8,258 bases of DNA. It comes from Bdellovibrionota bacterium (GTDB taxonomy: Bacteria; Bdellovibrionota; Bacteriovoracia; Bacteriovoracales; Bacteriovoracaceae). Where the stretch lies: NCBI GenBank assembly GCA_030836365.1, contig JAURQB010000201.1, positions 1 to 8,258 on the forward strand, in the 5' to 3' direction. Positions within the stretch are counted from its first letter, which is position 1. Each line of letters starts with the position of its first letter. Below the pieces are notes generated by a model that worked only from the letters and a program-made list of their open reading frames with translations, ran no database searches and had not been told where the DNA came from. The position numbers and the translations under genes are program-made. Of the stretch, positions 6,774 to 8,258 are shown piece after piece.

Positions 6774-7700
6774 ATGAAGATATGTTTAGTCGGGCATGGA
6801 CATCTTGGGAGATGGCATGCTGAAGAGATACAGAAACTTTATGGAAAAGACTTCATGGGTATTGTTGAGGCTGACATCCAAAAACATTCAGAAATTGCGA
6901 TTAAATATCCCAATGTTAAAATCACTTCTAAACTAGATGAGATAATTGATTCTGTTGATGCGGTTGTGATTGCTACTCCAACAACATTTCATTTTGAATT
7001 AATAAAAAAAACCTTAAGTCGCTCTAAGCACTGCTTTGTCGAAAAGCCAATGACTGCAGATCTCACCGAGTCAACTAAGGTCTCTGAAATGTTGGCGGGA
7101 AAAAACGTAATTTTTCAAGTAGGCCATAGTGAAAGATTTCATCCATTCTGGTCAACGCTGCAAGAGAACGAAAATTTTGAAAGTGTTTCTATTGCCAGAC
7201 TTGATCGAGTAGCTCCCTACAAGGGAAGAGGGGATGATGTTGATATTATCTACGATTTAATGATTCATGATTACGACTTGTTAACGATGCTTGGATTTGG
7301 TGAGCCAAAAGAAATTCAGGCGTGGGGGCGAAGTTGCCATACCTCAATGATCGATTATTGTTTAAGTAAGCTCGTTTATGAAAATAGAATTGTTTTTGTT
7401 TCAGCTTCTAGGTCCAACATTCAAGAGAGAAGGTCCGCCGAGTTTATTTTTCCCGATGGTCTTCTTGAGGTTGACCTACTAAATAGTGAAATAAGGCGAA
7501 GTAAAAAGGGAGCTGTCGATACTTCTGTGTCATATGATAAAAGAGACCATCTCCTTGAGGAACATAAATTATTTAAAAGCTGTATAGAGTCTGGAGTTAG
7601 TAGCGAGATTAATTATGAGGTCGGGCATCAGGCAATGAAGTTATTGGATATGACAAAAAAATCCATAAAAGAATGTAGATCAATCTCCTGGAGACAATAA
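6774..7700 (+). CDS. Gfo/Idh/MocA-family oxidoreductase, GnnA-like
   Basis: Predicted NAD(P)-dependent sugar oxidoreductase, 308 residues. The N-terminal Rossmann fold shows the dinucleotide loop GHGHLG (7-12) after strand MKICLV, an acidic V-E-A-D at the end of strand 2 (31-34), IATPTTFH (66-73) and the family hallmark EKP (90-92, with K91 the expected catalytic lysine). The C-terminal alpha/beta domain carries DLMIHDYDL (161-169), matching the family D..(I/M)H..D motif with H165. By position between lpxA and lpxB it resembles GnnA of Acidithiobacillus, which oxidises the 3-OH of UDP-GlcNAc to a ketone so that the transaminase GnnB can make UDP-GlcNAc3N, giving lipid A with an amide at position 3. 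That role is inference: GnnB is not in the window and Gfo/Idh enzymes vary widely in substrate. It is three bases from lpxB and 12 from lpxA, so it is very probably in the same operon. Confidence 0.85.
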   Translation: MKICLVGHGHLGRWHAEEIQKLYGKDFMGIVEADIQKHSEIAIKYPNVKITSKLDEIIDSVDAVVIATPTTFHFELIKKTLSRSKHCFVEKPMTADLTESTKVSEMLAGKNVIFQVGHSERFHPFWSTLQENENFESVSIARLDRVAPYKGRGDDVDIIYDLMIHDYDLLTMLGFGEPKEIQAWGRSCHTSMIDYCLSKLVYENRIVFVSASRSNIQERRSAEFIFPDGLLEVDLLNSEIRRSKKGAVDTSVSYDKRDHLLEEHKLFKSCIESGVSSEINYEVGHQAMKLLDMTKKSIKECRSISWRQ

Positions 7701-7703
7701 GGC

Positions 7704-8258
7704 ATGCATGAAGTTCTAGTTGTCGCAGGGGAAAAAAGTGCAGAGGAGCACTTTCTATCCATTTACAGTGATATTCAAAATGTCGATCAATTTAAGTTCT
7801 TCGGTGTCGGGGGAAAGGAAATGCTAAACCTCGGCGTGGAATGTTTATTTGATCTAAACTCTTTTTCCTCAATGGGTTTTTCTGAGCCAATCAAAAAGCT
7901 ACCTTTTTATTTTAATGCGATGAAATCTTTAGTTGGAGAAGCCAAGAGACGTGATGTTAAGTATGCTCTATTAATTGATTTTCAGGAATTTAATTTAAAG
8001 CTCGCGGAGCGCCTTACTAAGGCCGGTATAAAAGTTCTTTACTATGTTGCCCCTCAGGCCTGGGCCTGGAGAGCCTCTCGCTGTAAAAAGTTAGCTAACT
8101 TTACTCACCGTTTGTTTACCATTCTGCCCTTCGAAAAAAAATGGTTTTCAGAAAGAGGTGTTGATAATATCGTTAACTGTCAGCATCCTGTGTTTAAAAA
8201 AATTAGTGAAAAAGTAGGCATCTCTAGAAACGATGAAGAGAAAAAGAAATCTGAACCA
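7704..8258 (+). CDS. lpxB: Lipid-A-disaccharide synthase LpxB, 5' part
   Basis: GT-B glycosyltransferase (family GT19) that joins UDP-2,3-diacylglucosamine and lipid X into the lipid A disaccharide at the inner membrane. The window holds 185 codons, open to the last base; the family is about 380 residues, so the C-terminal half is missing. Visible family segments are VVAGEKSAEEH (6-16), FFGVGGKEML (32-41), SFSSMGFSEPIKKLP (53-67), IDFQEFNLKLAERL (91-104), YYVAPQAWAWR (113-123), FTILPFEKKWF (138-148) and QHP (160-162). Several signatures are degenerate: GEASGD is GEKSAE, D.P.FN is DFQEFN with the Asp matching E. coli D98 kept as D92, and GHP is QHP. The start is ATG 7704; the ATG at 7708 is out of frame. 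GGAGA at 7690-7694, inside the previous gene, is the likely ribosome binding site. Confidence 0.92.
   Translation, partial: MHEVLVVAGEKSAEEHFLSIYSDIQNVDQFKFFGVGGKEMLNLGVECLFDLNSFSSMGFSEPIKKLPFYFNAMKSLVGEAKRRDVKYALLIDFQEFNLKLAERLTKAGIKVLYYVAPQAWAWRASRCKKLANFTHRLFTILPFEKKWFSERGVDNIVNCQHPVFKKISEKVGISRNDEEKKKSEP

Noticed and set aside
8055..8069. GC-rich palindrome and repeat CAGGCCTGGGCCTGG in lpxB
   Set aside because: It encodes the conserved QAWAW of LpxB, where Ala and Trp codons force the GC-rich repeat.

Overview
The window is a run of nine genes, all on the + strand, devoted to building the Gram-negative outer membrane. It has almost no non-coding DNA: the largest gap is 55 bases, and no stretch over 300 bases lacks a gene. 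The DNA is visibly AT-rich. The order lolC/E - lolD - bamA - skp/ompH - lpxD - fabZ - lpxA - Gfo/Idh oxidoreductase - lpxB, together with divergent LpxB and FabZ sequences, suggests a low-GC diderm outside the classical gamma-proteobacteria. My best guess is a Bacteriovorax/Bdellovibrio-type predator lineage. That placement is inference from gene order and sequence flavour, not from a marker gene.

Region by region: 1-1520 holds the 3' end of a LolC/LolE-type permease and the complete LolD ATPase, which extract lipoproteins from the inner membrane. Positions 1576-4385 hold BamA (five POTRA domains plus barrel), which inserts outer-membrane proteins, and the periplasmic chaperone Skp/OmpH. Positions 4401-6761 hold lpxD, fabZ and lpxA, for early lipid A synthesis and its hydroxyacyl supply. 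Positions 6774-7700 encode a Gfo/Idh/MocA NAD(P)-dependent sugar oxidoreductase. Positions 7704-8258 hold the first 185 codons of lpxB, cut by the window end.

Together the genes cover lipoprotein release, OMP assembly and lipid A synthesis, and they probably form one transcription unit or a few overlapping ones. Two points stand out. First, a perfect 10-bp GC-rich hairpin with a pyrimidine tail, looking like an intrinsic terminator or attenuator, lies inside codons 16-25 of lpxD. It sits exactly where the BamA/Skp part passes into the lipid A part. Second, the oxidoreductase between lpxA and lpxB resembles GnnA, which starts synthesis of the 2,3-diamino sugar used in some lipid A. Its transaminase partner GnnB is not in the window. 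LpxA also differs from the E. coli enzyme at several active-site positions. No mobile elements, CRISPR arrays, tRNA or rRNA genes were seen, and I see no wholly new system; the interest lies in variations on a known pathway.
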